Source of the DNA: Prevotellaceae bacterium
Lineage (GTDB): Bacteria; Bacteroidota; Bacteroidia; Bacteroidales; UBA932
Length of the DNA: 10,501 nt
Reading direction: 5' to 3'
Assembly: GCA_031289995.1 (NCBI GenBank)
Contig: JAITOI010000215.1
Span: 1 to 10,501, forward strand
Below are positions 1-5,613 of the stretch, piece after piece (within the stretch, counting starts at the first letter, position 1; the number at the start of each line of letters is the position of its first letter). The position numbers and the translations under genes were made by a program. The notes below the pieces were generated by a model. That model was given only the letters and a program-made list of their open reading frames with translations. It was not told the origin of the DNA and did no database searches.

Positions 1-100
1 CTTCGACGTCGAGGAAAAAAGGTTCGACATCGAAGAAAAAAGCCCCGACGTCGAAGAAAATAGCCTCGACGTCGAGGCAAAAAACTTCGACGTCGAGGCA
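1..100. repeat. 21-bp tandem repeat, five copies with palindromic cores
   Basis: Five copies of a 10-bp core, TCGACGTCGA or a one-base variant, start at positions 3, 24, 45, 66 and 87, an exact 21-bp period. Cores are separated by A-rich linkers such as GGAAAAAAGGT. The fourth copy is the best palindrome, GCCTCGACGTCGAGGC at 63-78. The array begins at or before the window edge and ends four bases from the GH3 stop codon. Because 21 is seven codons, the plus strand is also open from position 2 to a TGA at 155-157, reading as heptapeptides of FDVEEKR/FDIEEKS type, so it could be the 3' end of a convergent gene overlapping the GH3 end. The sequence cannot decide between a protein repeat, a DNA-binding array and a transcription-end structure. 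Confidence 0.9.
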
Positions 101-104
101 GCTA

Positions 105-2375
105 TCAGCGCAGCCAAAACCTCGCAGCATTCGCCGCGTCTGAGCTTCCCCCGATGAACACCAAAAACTCTCCAGCCTCGGCCACGTGCTGCAGCTCGGC
201 GTTGTAGAATTTGAGCATGTCGGGCGTGATGGTGAACGTTACGGTTCGGCTTTCGCCGGGCTGCAGGCTGATTTTTTGGAAGCCTTTGAGCTCGCGCACG
301 GGGCGGGTGATGCTGCCCACGAGGTCGCGAAGGTAGAGCTGCACCACCTCGTCGCCCGCCACTTTGCCGACGTTGGCGAGCGTTACGGAGGCCGTGATGG
401 CGCTGCCTTCGGCGAGGGTGGTGTCGGAGAGCTGCACGGCGGAGTAGCGGAGCTGGGTGTAGCTAAGCCCGTGCCCAAAAGGGTAGAGCGGAGCGTTGCT
501 CAGGTCGAGATATTTGGAGGTGTATTTTTCGTTCGGGTCGAAGGGGCGACCGGTGTTTTTGTGGTTGTAGTGGATGGGAATTTGCCCCAGCGCGCGCGGA
601 AAAGTCATGGTGATTTTTCCCGACGGGTTGACGTTGCCGAACAGCACGTCAGCAATGGCCTCGCCCGCCATCGTTCCGGCAAACCAGGTTTCGAGAATCG
701 CGTCCATGTTGGCGTCCTCCCACTCCAGGGCCAGCGGGCGGCCGTTCATCAGCACCAGCACGATGGGTTTTCCGGTGCTCTTCAGCGCCCGCAACAGCTC
801 CTTCTGGTTTTCCGGCAGGCCAATGCTGCTGCGGCTTGCCGCCTCGCCGGACATGCCAAAGCTTTCGCCCAAAACGGCCACCACCACGTCGGCGCGGCGG
901 GCGGTTTGCACCGCGATGTCAACGAGCTGCTGGGGCGATAAAATGTCGGTGGTGAGCTGCCCGTCGTGCGCGTTGAGGGCGCTGCGCAAGGCCGCGTCGT
1001 CAATGAGGTTGCAGCCTTTGGCGTAGAGAAATGGGTTGGTGCCGTGCCGGTTTTCGAGCGCTGCCCAGAGGCTGACGGCCTGCCGGTAGTCGCCCGCGCC
1101 GCTCCAGCTGCCGATGAGGTTGCGCTGGTCTTTCACGAGCGCACCAACGAATGCGATTTTTGGGGAGGCGTTGAGCGGCAAAATTTGGCGGTCGTTTTTG
1201 AGCAGCACCATGCTTTTTGCGGCAGCTTCGCGGCTCAGCGCGAGCTTGTCGGCGCTCATAAGCTGAGTGCTGGCGCGCTCTGCGCTCAGCCCGCGGTAGG
1301 GGTCGGCGAACAGGCCGAGCTTGTACTTGGCCTCCAGAATACGTCGGCAGGCGGCGTCAACAGTGGCTTCGCTCAGCTTGCCGGCGGCGACCAAAGCGGG
1401 CAGCTCGTCGATAAAATATTCGCTCACCATGTCCATGTCCACGCCTGCCTTCGCAGCGAGTTCGGCCACCTTGGACTTGCTGCCCACGCCGTGATTTTCC
1501 ATCTCCAAAATGGCGGTGTAGTCCGTTACCACAAAGCCCTCGAAGCCCCATTGCTCGCGCAGCAAATCGGTGAGCAGCCAGCGGTTTCCGGAGGCGGGCA
1601 TGCCGTCGATTTCGTTGAACGATGTCATCGCGGACGAGGCGCCGGCGAGCACGGCAGCGTGGTAGGGCGGCAGGTACTCGTTGAACATGCGCAGGCGGCT
1701 CATGTCGGTGGTGTTGTAGTCGCGTCCGGCTTCGGCTGCGCCGTAGAGGGCGAAGTGTTTGATGCACGAGAGCAGGGTGTTTTGCTTCGCCAAATCGCCC
1801 TGCTCGTAGCCTCTCACCATGGCCTGGGCAATGGCCGAGCCGAGGAAGGGGTCTTCGCCCGCGCCTTCGCTCACGCGGCCCCAGCGCGGGTCGCGGGCAA
1901 TGTCCACCATGGGCGAGAACGTCCAGTGCAGCCCGTCGGCGGAGGCTTCGTCGGCAGCGGCGGCGGCGCAGCGCTGCACCAGCGCGGTGTCCCACGAGGC
2001 CGCCATGCCCAGCGGAATGGGGAAAATGGTGCGGTGCCCGTGGATGACATCGTAGCCGAAAATGAGAGGGATTTTCAGGCGCGATTTGGTGATGGCAATG
2101 TCCTGCAGCTGGCGCACGGCGTTTGGCGTAAAGGTGTTGAACACGCCGCCCACCAAGCCCTGCTCGATTTTTTGCTCCACGTTTTTGCTCAAAATCGGAC
2201 CCGTAACATCGAAGCCCACGGAGGGTAAGTTGAGCTGGCCGATTTTTTCTTCGAGCGTCATTTGGCTCATCAGCTGGGTTACGAATTTGTCCATTTCCGC
2301 GTCGCGAGGCGGCAACGAGGAGCAGGACGCTACGCCAAGCGCAGCAAGGGATAGAAGAAGTTGGGAGGAGGTCAT
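105..2375 (-). CDS. bglX: GH3 beta-glucosidase, BglX-type, lipoprotein
   Basis: 756-residue glycoside hydrolase family 3 enzyme that should remove terminal beta-linked glucose from oligosaccharides, probably in the periplasm. The first 18 residues form a signal peptide ending in a lipobox, VASC, with Cys18 as the lipidated residue. The next residues (SSLPPRD) are not the acidic run associated with surface export, which favours a periplasm-facing anchor. The N-terminal GH3 barrel spans about 35-355, with GYDVIHGHRTIFP (108-119), RDPRWGRVSEGAGED (161-175), KHFALYG (206-212) and the nucleophile motif VVTDY, Asp285. The C-terminal GH3 domain spans about 388-640, with likely acid/base Glu511 in SGEAASR. 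A fibronectin III-like domain follows at about 675-745. Length and motif order match E. coli BglX (about 765 residues). The start at 2375 is chosen because it gives a complete lipoprotein signal. An octamer repeat array begins five bases upstream of the ATG. Paired with GH144 its substrate may be sophorose or other beta-1,2-gluco-oligosaccharides, but GH3 specificity cannot be read from motifs. Confidence 0.95.
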   Translation of the reverse strand: MTSSQLLLSLAALGVASCSSLPPRDAEMDKFVTQLMSQMTLEEKIGQLNLPSVGFDVTGPILSKNVEQKIEQGLVGGVFNTFTPNAVRQLQDIAITKSRLKIPLIFGYDVIHGHRTIFPIPLGMAASWDTALVQRCAAAAADEASADGLHWTFSPMVDIARDPRWGRVSEGAGEDPFLGSAIAQAMVRGYEQGDLAKQNTLLSCIKHFALYGAAEAGRDYNTTDMSRLRMFNEYLPPYHAAVLAGASSAMTSFNEIDGMPASGNRWLLTDLLREQWGFEGFVVTDYTAILEMENHGVGSKSKVAELAAKAGVDMDMVSEYFIDELPALVAAGKLSEATVDAACRRILEAKYKLGLFADPYRGLSAERASTQLMSADKLALSREAAAKSMVLLKNDRQILPLNASPKIAFVGALVKDQRNLIGSWSGAGDYRQAVSLWAALENRHGTNPFLYAKGCNLIDDAALRSALNAHDGQLTTDILSPQQLVDIAVQTARRADVVVAVLGESFGMSGEAASRSSIGLPENQKELLRALKSTGKPIVLVLMNGRPLALEWEDANMDAILETWFAGTMAGEAIADVLFGNVNPSGKITMTFPRALGQIPIHYNHKNTGRPFDPNEKYTSKYLDLSNAPLYPFGHGLSYTQLRYSAVQLSDTTLAEGSAITASVTLANVGKVAGDEVVQLYLRDLVGSITRPVRELKGFQKISLQPGESRTVTFTITPDMLKFYNAELQHVAEAGEFLVFIGGSSDAANAARFWLR

Positions 2376-2379
2376 TTGA

Positions 2380-2440
2380 GATTTGAAGATTTGAAGATTT
2401 GAAGATTTGAAGATTTGAAGATTTGAAGATTTGAAGATTT
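2380..2440. repeat. Octamer tandem array upstream of GH3 start
   Basis: Seven perfect copies of ATTTGAAG (2381-2436) and a final ATTT (2437-2440) are preceded by a shortened copy, ATTTGAG, that overlaps the start codon at 2374-2380. The array lies immediately 5' of the GH3 ATG at 2375 and so occupies its leader or promoter-to-start region. The 8-bp unit is not a multiple of three, but the array is outside the annotated frame, so copy-number change would alter leader length rather than frame. Perfect short repeats of this kind are prone to slipped-strand mispairing. No Shine-Dalgarno-like sequence is visible between array and ATG. Confidence 0.95.
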
Positions 2441-2458
2441 TGTCTACTAATTACACGA

Positions 2459-2498
2459 ACGGCGAAGCCCTCACCGAAGGTAATTAACACGAAGCAAT
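2459..2498. repeat. Possible degenerate copy of the palindromic element arm
   Basis: This stretch contains GGCGAAGCCC at 2461-2470 and CGAAGCAAT at 2490-2498. The same two words occur in the same order in the left arm of the palindromic element (2555-2564 and 2564-2572), but here they are separated by about 20 extra bases. TAATTACACGAA and TAATTAACACGAA flank the intervening piece at about 2448-2459 and 2481-2493, giving a short imperfect direct repeat. It may be a rearranged remnant of a second element copy. The match is short enough that chance is not excluded. Confidence 0.4.
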
Positions 2499-2516
2499 GA
2501 AGATTTGAAGATTTGG
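2498..2516. repeat. Outlying octamer patch, left of the palindromic element
   Basis: About two copies of the ATTTGAAG octamer (TGAAGATTTGAAGATTTGG) lie 60 bp from the main array and just left of the palindromic element. A matching patch lies on the element's other side. Confidence 0.8.
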
Positions 2517-2536
2517 AAATTCTCGCTGGGTGAGGT

Positions 2537-2625
2537 GCTCGTCGTCATTGCGAGGGCGAAGCCCGAAGCAATCCAGCAACAAGTTCTGGATTGCTTCACC
2601 CTTCGGGTTCGCAATGACGACGAGC
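2537..2625. repeat. 89-bp imperfect palindrome, interspersed-repeat (MITE-like) type
   Basis: The left arm starts GCTCGTCGTCATTGCGA (2537-2553) and its exact reverse complement ends the right arm (2609-2625). Inner segments CGAAG and GAAGCAATCCAG also pair, separated by three-base mismatched bulges, around a 9-nt loop at 2577-2585. Folded as RNA or single-stranded DNA it would make a long interrupted hairpin. The words GTCATTGCGA and GAAGCAATCC are, from memory, typical of a family of palindromic intergenic repeats seen in many unrelated bacteria. It contains no open frame and is presumably non-autonomous. It lies downstream of the nucleotidyltransferase gene and could also act as its transcription end. 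Confidence 0.85.
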
Positions 2626-2637
2626 GGGTGGGAAGAA

Positions 2638-2652
2638 GAAGATTTGAAGATT
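2638..2652. repeat. Outlying octamer patch, right of the palindromic element
   Basis: GAAGATTTGAAGATT is about 1.5 octamer copies, 13 bp beyond the right arm of the palindrome and 21 bp short of the nucleotidyltransferase stop codon. With the patch at 2498-2516 it brackets the palindrome, suggesting that the palindrome landed in, or was carried with, a longer octamer tract. Confidence 0.75.
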
Positions 2653-2673
2653 GTTTGCGTTGACTTTCGACTT

Positions 2674-3000
2674 TCATAGCCTCACTCCTTCATTGCTTAC
2701 GTTGATGTAGAACGGGGTTTTGAATGGCGGATGGTGCCACTCTTCGTGGGTGTGAATGACCGGACTAATGAGCACGCCCAAGTCCAGCTCCAGCAGGTAA
2801 AGCGAGTCCATGATGGTCGTTTTTTCATCAAAGCGAAGGCTGGGTCGGTTGAGCAAAATCAGCAAATCAATATCGCTGTCGCTATGCGCATCGCCACGCG
2901 CCATGGAGCCGTAAAGAATGACCTCCGCATCGGGCGCTACGCTGTGCACCGTGCGCTTAATTTGTTGCCTGATTGCATCGCTGAGACTTGTGGTATCCAT
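2674..3000 (-). CDS. Stand-alone minimal nucleotidyltransferase (MNT-like)
   Basis: 108-residue protein of the DNA polymerase beta-like nucleotidyltransferase fold. The signature YGSMARGDAHSDSDIDLLIL spans residues 30-49. Gly31-Ser32 is the nucleotide-binding pair, Asp43 and Asp45 are the metal ligands, and a likely third carboxylate is Asp73 in ELDLGVLI. Such proteins transfer a nucleotide to a small molecule or protein. Many are MNT antitoxins that AMPylate a HEPN toxin encoded next door, but no HEPN-type gene (R-x4-6-H motif) is visible on either side. The frame stays open upstream to 3141, but the ATG at 3000 is chosen because it starts the conserved domain and a TAnnTTTG element lies 26 bp upstream, inside the longer frame. 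No signal peptide, so cytoplasmic. It interrupts the PUL and has no obvious link to glycan use. The family call is firm; its partner and substrate are unknown. Confidence 0.88.
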   Translation of the reverse strand: MDTTSLSDAIRQQIKRTVHSVAPDAEVILYGSMARGDAHSDSDIDLLILLNRPSLRFDEKTTIMDSLYLLELDLGVLISPVIHTHEEWHHPPFKTPFYINVSNEGVRL

Positions 3001-3025
3001 AGTTTTTTTTTCAAAAAAAATTTCG

Positions 3026-3033
3026 CAAAGGTA
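3026..3033 (-). promoter_or_regulatory. Bacteroidetes -7 promoter element for the nucleotidyltransferase
   Basis: On the minus strand the sequence is TACCTTTG, an exact match to the Bacteroidetes -7 consensus TAnnTTTG. Transcription would start near 3019, giving a leader of about 19 nt before the ATG at 3000. A -33 TTTG at the usual spacing is not clear: one TTTG is 13 bp upstream and a TTG is 24 bp upstream, both off the usual 19-21. It implies that the nucleotidyltransferase can be expressed independently of the PUL. Confidence 0.6.
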
Positions 3034-3068
3034 GCATTTTCTTCTGCAAAAATTCGACAACAAAAATT

Positions 3069-4469
3069 TTATTCGCTCACCGTAAACCCCAGCTTTGCCA
3101 GCCCATTTTTCACGTCCTCGTTTTGCATAAACAGGCTCCAAAGCAAGCCCGTTCGGTGGTTCTCAATCATCACTACGATGGGGCCTTGGTCGATGGCGAG
3201 GAAGTCGTTGGCGACCCAGCTTTGCGAGAGGTTGAAGGCATCGCGAAAGCCGTACTGCCGCCAGATTTTATCGCCCAGCGCGTAGTAAAATGTGCGCAGC
3301 GCAGCCATGCTTTGCTCGGGGGTGTAGGGGAACGACGCGAGGGCGGCGGTGGGCGCAATGGTGCCGTTGTCGTTGGCGGGCGAGGAGGCGGTGTAGCCCC
3401 CCTTGATGTCGCTCGCCGTAAGGCCCCAGCAGGTGTCGGCGTAGCCCTGGTGGTGCTTGGGGTTGGCGACGCAGTACTCGTAGTTGATGCGGGCGTGCGC
3501 CACCACCTGCTCGCCGTAGTCGGCGTACTGGTCGCGCAGCTTAAAGGGGTTCAAGCCCAAGAACGAGTAGTGCTCAAAAAACAGCGGGCCGCCGTAGGGT
3601 TCAATCTCCATCGGCAGCTTGATGCCGTAGTAGGTTTTGCCGGTGGCAATGGCGCCACTCTTTGCCCAGCCTTGCTCGTAGGCCTCGCGCGGGATGCTGT
3701 GCGTGGGCGATGCGGCTGCCAGCACGTACACGATGAGGCACTCGTTGTAGCCCTGAATGCGGTGGTTCATCACCCAGCCCTTGTCGGCGCTCCAGTGCCA
3801 GTAGAGCACGCTTTGCCCGTCGCGCTGGTACCAGTCCCACTCTACGTTTTCCCACAGCGTTTGGATTTTTGCGCAGAGCTCTTTTTCCTGCTGCGACGCG
3901 CCGTTTTTGAAGTACTCTTTTACCGCCAGCAAGCCCTGCACGAGGTAGGCGGTTTCGACCAGGTCGCCGCCGTTGTCGTTGGGGCTAAAGGCGACAACCT
4001 TGCCCGTTTCGCCGTTGAGCCAGTGCGGAAATGCGCCGTGAAATTTGTCGGTTTTTTCGGCCAAAAAATTCACTATGGTGGTGAGCCTATCCAAGCCTTC
4101 GCTGCGCGAGATGAAGCTCCGCTCAATGCCCACCAGGATGGTCATCAGGCCAAATCCGCTGCCGCCCGAAGTGACGGTATACGAGCTCGACCGCTCGCGC
4201 GACAGGCCGCTTGTGGGGTCGGCAAAGTCCCAAAAATATTTGAAGGTTTGCTGCTGCACGAGCGTGAGCAGCGAGTCGTCGCTCACGAAGGGGAACACGG
4301 GATACTGCGCTACCGGAGTGCTGTCGGTGGAGATGCTGTCGGTGGAGATGCTGTCGGCAGGGATGCTGTCGGTGGGCTTGCTGCTGCCGCGCCGCTCACC
4401 GCCATGGCAGGCCGCCAGCAGGCCGCAGAGAGCGATGAGGGGGAGAAATTTTGTTGTTATGCCAAACAT
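3069..4469 (-). CDS. GH144-type (glucoamylase-like) endoglucanase lipoprotein
   Basis: 466-residue lipoprotein. The signal peptide ends in the lipobox LAAC with Cys21. A flexible linker (about 22-57) rich in Ser, Thr and Asp contains DSIST-type pentapeptide repeats. The rest, about 65-462, is an (alpha/alpha)6-barrel domain of the 'putative glucoamylase' Pfam family (PF10091), with FKYFWDFADPTSGLSRER (76-93), SGGSGFGLM (101-109), FSPNDNGGDLVETAYLVQGL (161-180), NHRIQGYNECL (235-245) and a conserved C-terminal region around VMIENHRTGLLWSLFM (433-448). Characterised members form GH144, endo-beta-1,2-glucanases from Chitinophaga and Parabacteroides. Asp165, Asp169 and Glu172 have the spacing I recall for functionally important acidic residues there. 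Length fits. The same fold also occurs inside cyclic beta-1,2-glucan synthases. The start at 4469 follows an A-rich AAGTAAAAAAA leader and gives an ideal lipoprotein signal. The residues after Cys21 (HGGERR) are not acidic, so surface exposure is uncertain. Confidence 0.88.
   Translation of the reverse strand: MFGITTKFLPLIALCGLLAACHGGERRGSSKPTDSIPADSISTDSISTDSTPVAQYPVFPFVSDDSLLTLVQQQTFKYFWDFADPTSGLSRERSSSYTVTSGGSGFGLMTILVGIERSFISRSEGLDRLTTIVNFLAEKTDKFHGAFPHWLNGETGKVVAFSPNDNGGDLVETAYLVQGLLAVKEYFKNGASQQEKELCAKIQTLWENVEWDWYQRDGQSVLYWHWSADKGWVMNHRIQGYNECLIVYVLAAASPTHSIPREAYEQGWAKSGAIATGKTYYGIKLPMEIEPYGGPLFFEHYSFLGLNPFKLRDQYADYGEQVVAHARINYEYCVANPKHHQGYADTCWGLTASDIKGGYTASSPANDNGTIAPTAALASFPYTPEQSMAALRTFYYALGDKIWRQYGFRDAFNLSQSWVANDFLAIDQGPIVVMIENHRTGLLWSLFMQNEDVKNGLAKLGFTVSE
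4321..4380. repeat. In-frame 15-bp repeat in the GH144 linker
   Basis: Four 15-bp units start at 4321, 4336, 4351 and 4366. The first two are identical (CTGTCGGTGGAGATG), the third differs at three positions and the fourth at three near its end. On the coding strand they specify the linker pentapeptides DSIST, DSIST, DSIPA and a diverged start. Gain or loss of a unit keeps the frame and would only change linker length between the lipid anchor and the catalytic domain. Confidence 0.9.
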
Positions 4470-4570
4470 TTTTTTTACTTATTTCAACAAGAATAAAATT
4501 CCGTTAGATGAATAATTCGTGGATATTAGGCGGAGCATTTTATTTAGAATGCCAAAGCTTTTGCTAACCA

Positions 4571-4604
4571 AACAGGGGCAGCCCCAAGGTGCGCCACCCC
4601 TGTT
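4571..4604 (-). terminator. Hairpin after the LamG gene, possible attenuator
   Basis: AACAGGGG at 4571-4578 pairs perfectly with CCCCTGTT at 4597-4604, 15 bp downstream of the LamG stop codon. An alternative smaller hairpin, GGGGCAGCCCC at 4575-4585, is nested within it. On the transcribed strand no long T run follows, only TTTGGTTAGC, so full intrinsic termination is doubtful. Partial attenuation or protection of the upstream mRNA from 3' decay fits better, since GH144 must be read from the same transcript unless it has its own promoter; none is recognisable in 4470-4618. Confidence 0.45.
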
Positions 4605-4618
4605 GGTGCAAGGCTTGG

Positions 4619-5560
4619 CTATTCCTCGATTTGGGATTGTTCGGCGGCGTAGAGTTCGGCAACTTCGGCGGCAGTAAGCCCCTTGTCGTAGAAGCGCAGC
4701 TCGTCGAGCTGGCCTTTGAACGAGGATGCCCAAGCGTCCTCGACAAGGTCGGTGCCCAAGGCCTTGTTGGCCCATGCGCCGATTGCCAGATGTTCGGGAG
4801 CGTTGAACTTCAAATCGCCCAGCGGCGCTGCATTCGAGTTGTCCGCTGATTCCTCCTGCCAGCGCTTGATGCCTTGATACTCGGTGCCATCAAAGGCGGT
4901 AATAAGCGTGCCGTTGACGTAGGCGTGAAACTCCGAAGCGACGTTGTCGTAGGTGCAAATGATGTGCACCCACTGGTTGTTCTGCACATTTTGAAACCAG
5001 CCACTGCCGCGCTGGCCTTTCCATGCGATGGCGTCGTCCTTCCAAAAATAGCAGTCCATTTCCGCAAAGTTTTTGTCCTTGTCGGTTTCGCTTTCCGGCC
5101 AGTTGCGGTGCTGCAAGAAGAACAGGTTACCCCAAATCCAGTCGCCTTTTCCGTCCACCTGAAACAGCATTTGCTCTGGCGCGTCGGTGGTCGCGGTGGT
5201 GTTGGGCACCATTTTTGCCCACAGCGAAATGCTAAACGCTTTCAACGTTTTGATTTTGCTGCTTGCAGGCAGGTCATAGAGCAGATACCCGGCCTCCGCT
5301 CCTTTGTAGGACTTGCCGCACTGCCCTGCGGGATAGGTAATCCCTGTACCGGTGCTGCTCGGCGTGAGGTTGCCCACCACATCCTTGCCATCGCCCTCAA
5401 ACGGGAAATACGCAATCAAATTTGCGCTTGCAATGGTCGAGGGGTCAACCTTGCTACCATCGGTGTTGCCACCATCATTGTCGTCGCCACACGACGTTGT
5501 CGCTGTTGCCATTCCGGCAACGGCTACTGCTGTGAGTAGCCAAAAACTAACTTTTTTCAT
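4619..5560 (-). CDS. LamG-domain surface glycan-binding lipoprotein
   Basis: 313-residue lipoprotein in the slot after SusD that usually encodes a SusE/F-like or other surface glycan-binding protein. The signal peptide ends at lipobox TTSC with Cys24. The next residues, GDDNDGG, form an acidic run like the export signal of surface lipoproteins in Bacteroidetes. A concanavalin A-like LamG domain (Laminin_G_3 type) spans about 47-304: it opens with LIAYFPFEGDGKD (48-60), has FSISLWAKM (109-117), QWVHIICTYD (196-205) and AYVNGTLI (213-220), and closes with the typical FKGQLDELRFYDKGLTAAEV (281-300). No catalytic glutamates of a GH16-type site are evident, so binding is more likely than hydrolysis. 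It should sit on the cell surface next to the SusCD complex. The start at 5560 gives a standard MKK signal peptide. The ligand is unknown and inferred from the neighbours only. Confidence 0.88.
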   Translation of the reverse strand: MKKVSFWLLTAVAVAGMATATTSCGDDNDGGNTDGSKVDPSTIASANLIAYFPFEGDGKDVVGNLTPSSTGTGITYPAGQCGKSYKGAEAGYLLYDLPASSKIKTLKAFSISLWAKMVPNTTATTDAPEQMLFQVDGKGDWIWGNLFFLQHRNWPESETDKDKNFAEMDCYFWKDDAIAWKGQRGSGWFQNVQNNQWVHIICTYDNVASEFHAYVNGTLITAFDGTEYQGIKRWQEESADNSNAAPLGDLKFNAPEHLAIGAWANKALGTDLVEDAWASSFKGQLDELRFYDKGLTAAEVAELYAAEQSQIEE

Positions 5561-5613
5561 TACGATAAAAATTTAGTGGTTTATAAAATTGAAAATACCC
5601 ATAAAGGTCAACG

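Noticed and set aside
1..100. CRISPR array
   Set aside because: A 21-bp period with nearly no unique spacer and diverged, palindromic units does not fit repeat-spacer architecture, and no cas gene is present.
966..2228. Long plus-strand open frame (420 codons) antisense to GH3
   Set aside because: The GC-rich codon pattern of GH3 suppresses stops on the opposite strand. The translation is low-complexity and His/Gly/Ala/Val-rich with no domain, and GH3 is certain on the minus strand.
1357..2490. Alternative minus-strand frame (377 codons) starting upstream of the octamer array
   Set aside because: Its N-terminus is a translation of the octamer repeat and the rest is an Arg/Ala-rich out-of-frame reading of GH3.
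2471..2677. Small minus-strand frame (68 codons) across the spacer, considered as a HEPN partner
   Set aside because: It translates the palindrome and octamer repeats, with no HEPN R-x4-6-H motif and no family resemblance.
3123..4496. Plus-strand open frame (457 codons) antisense to GH144
   Set aside because: Antisense shadow of a GC-rich gene. Its composition (Val, Gly, Ala, His) is unlike a real protein, and the minus-strand frame has a signal peptide and a recognisable domain.
4535..4552. Short inverted repeat GCATT/AATGC before the GH144 start
   Set aside because: A five-base AT-rich stem with an eight-base loop is too weak to call a structure or operator.
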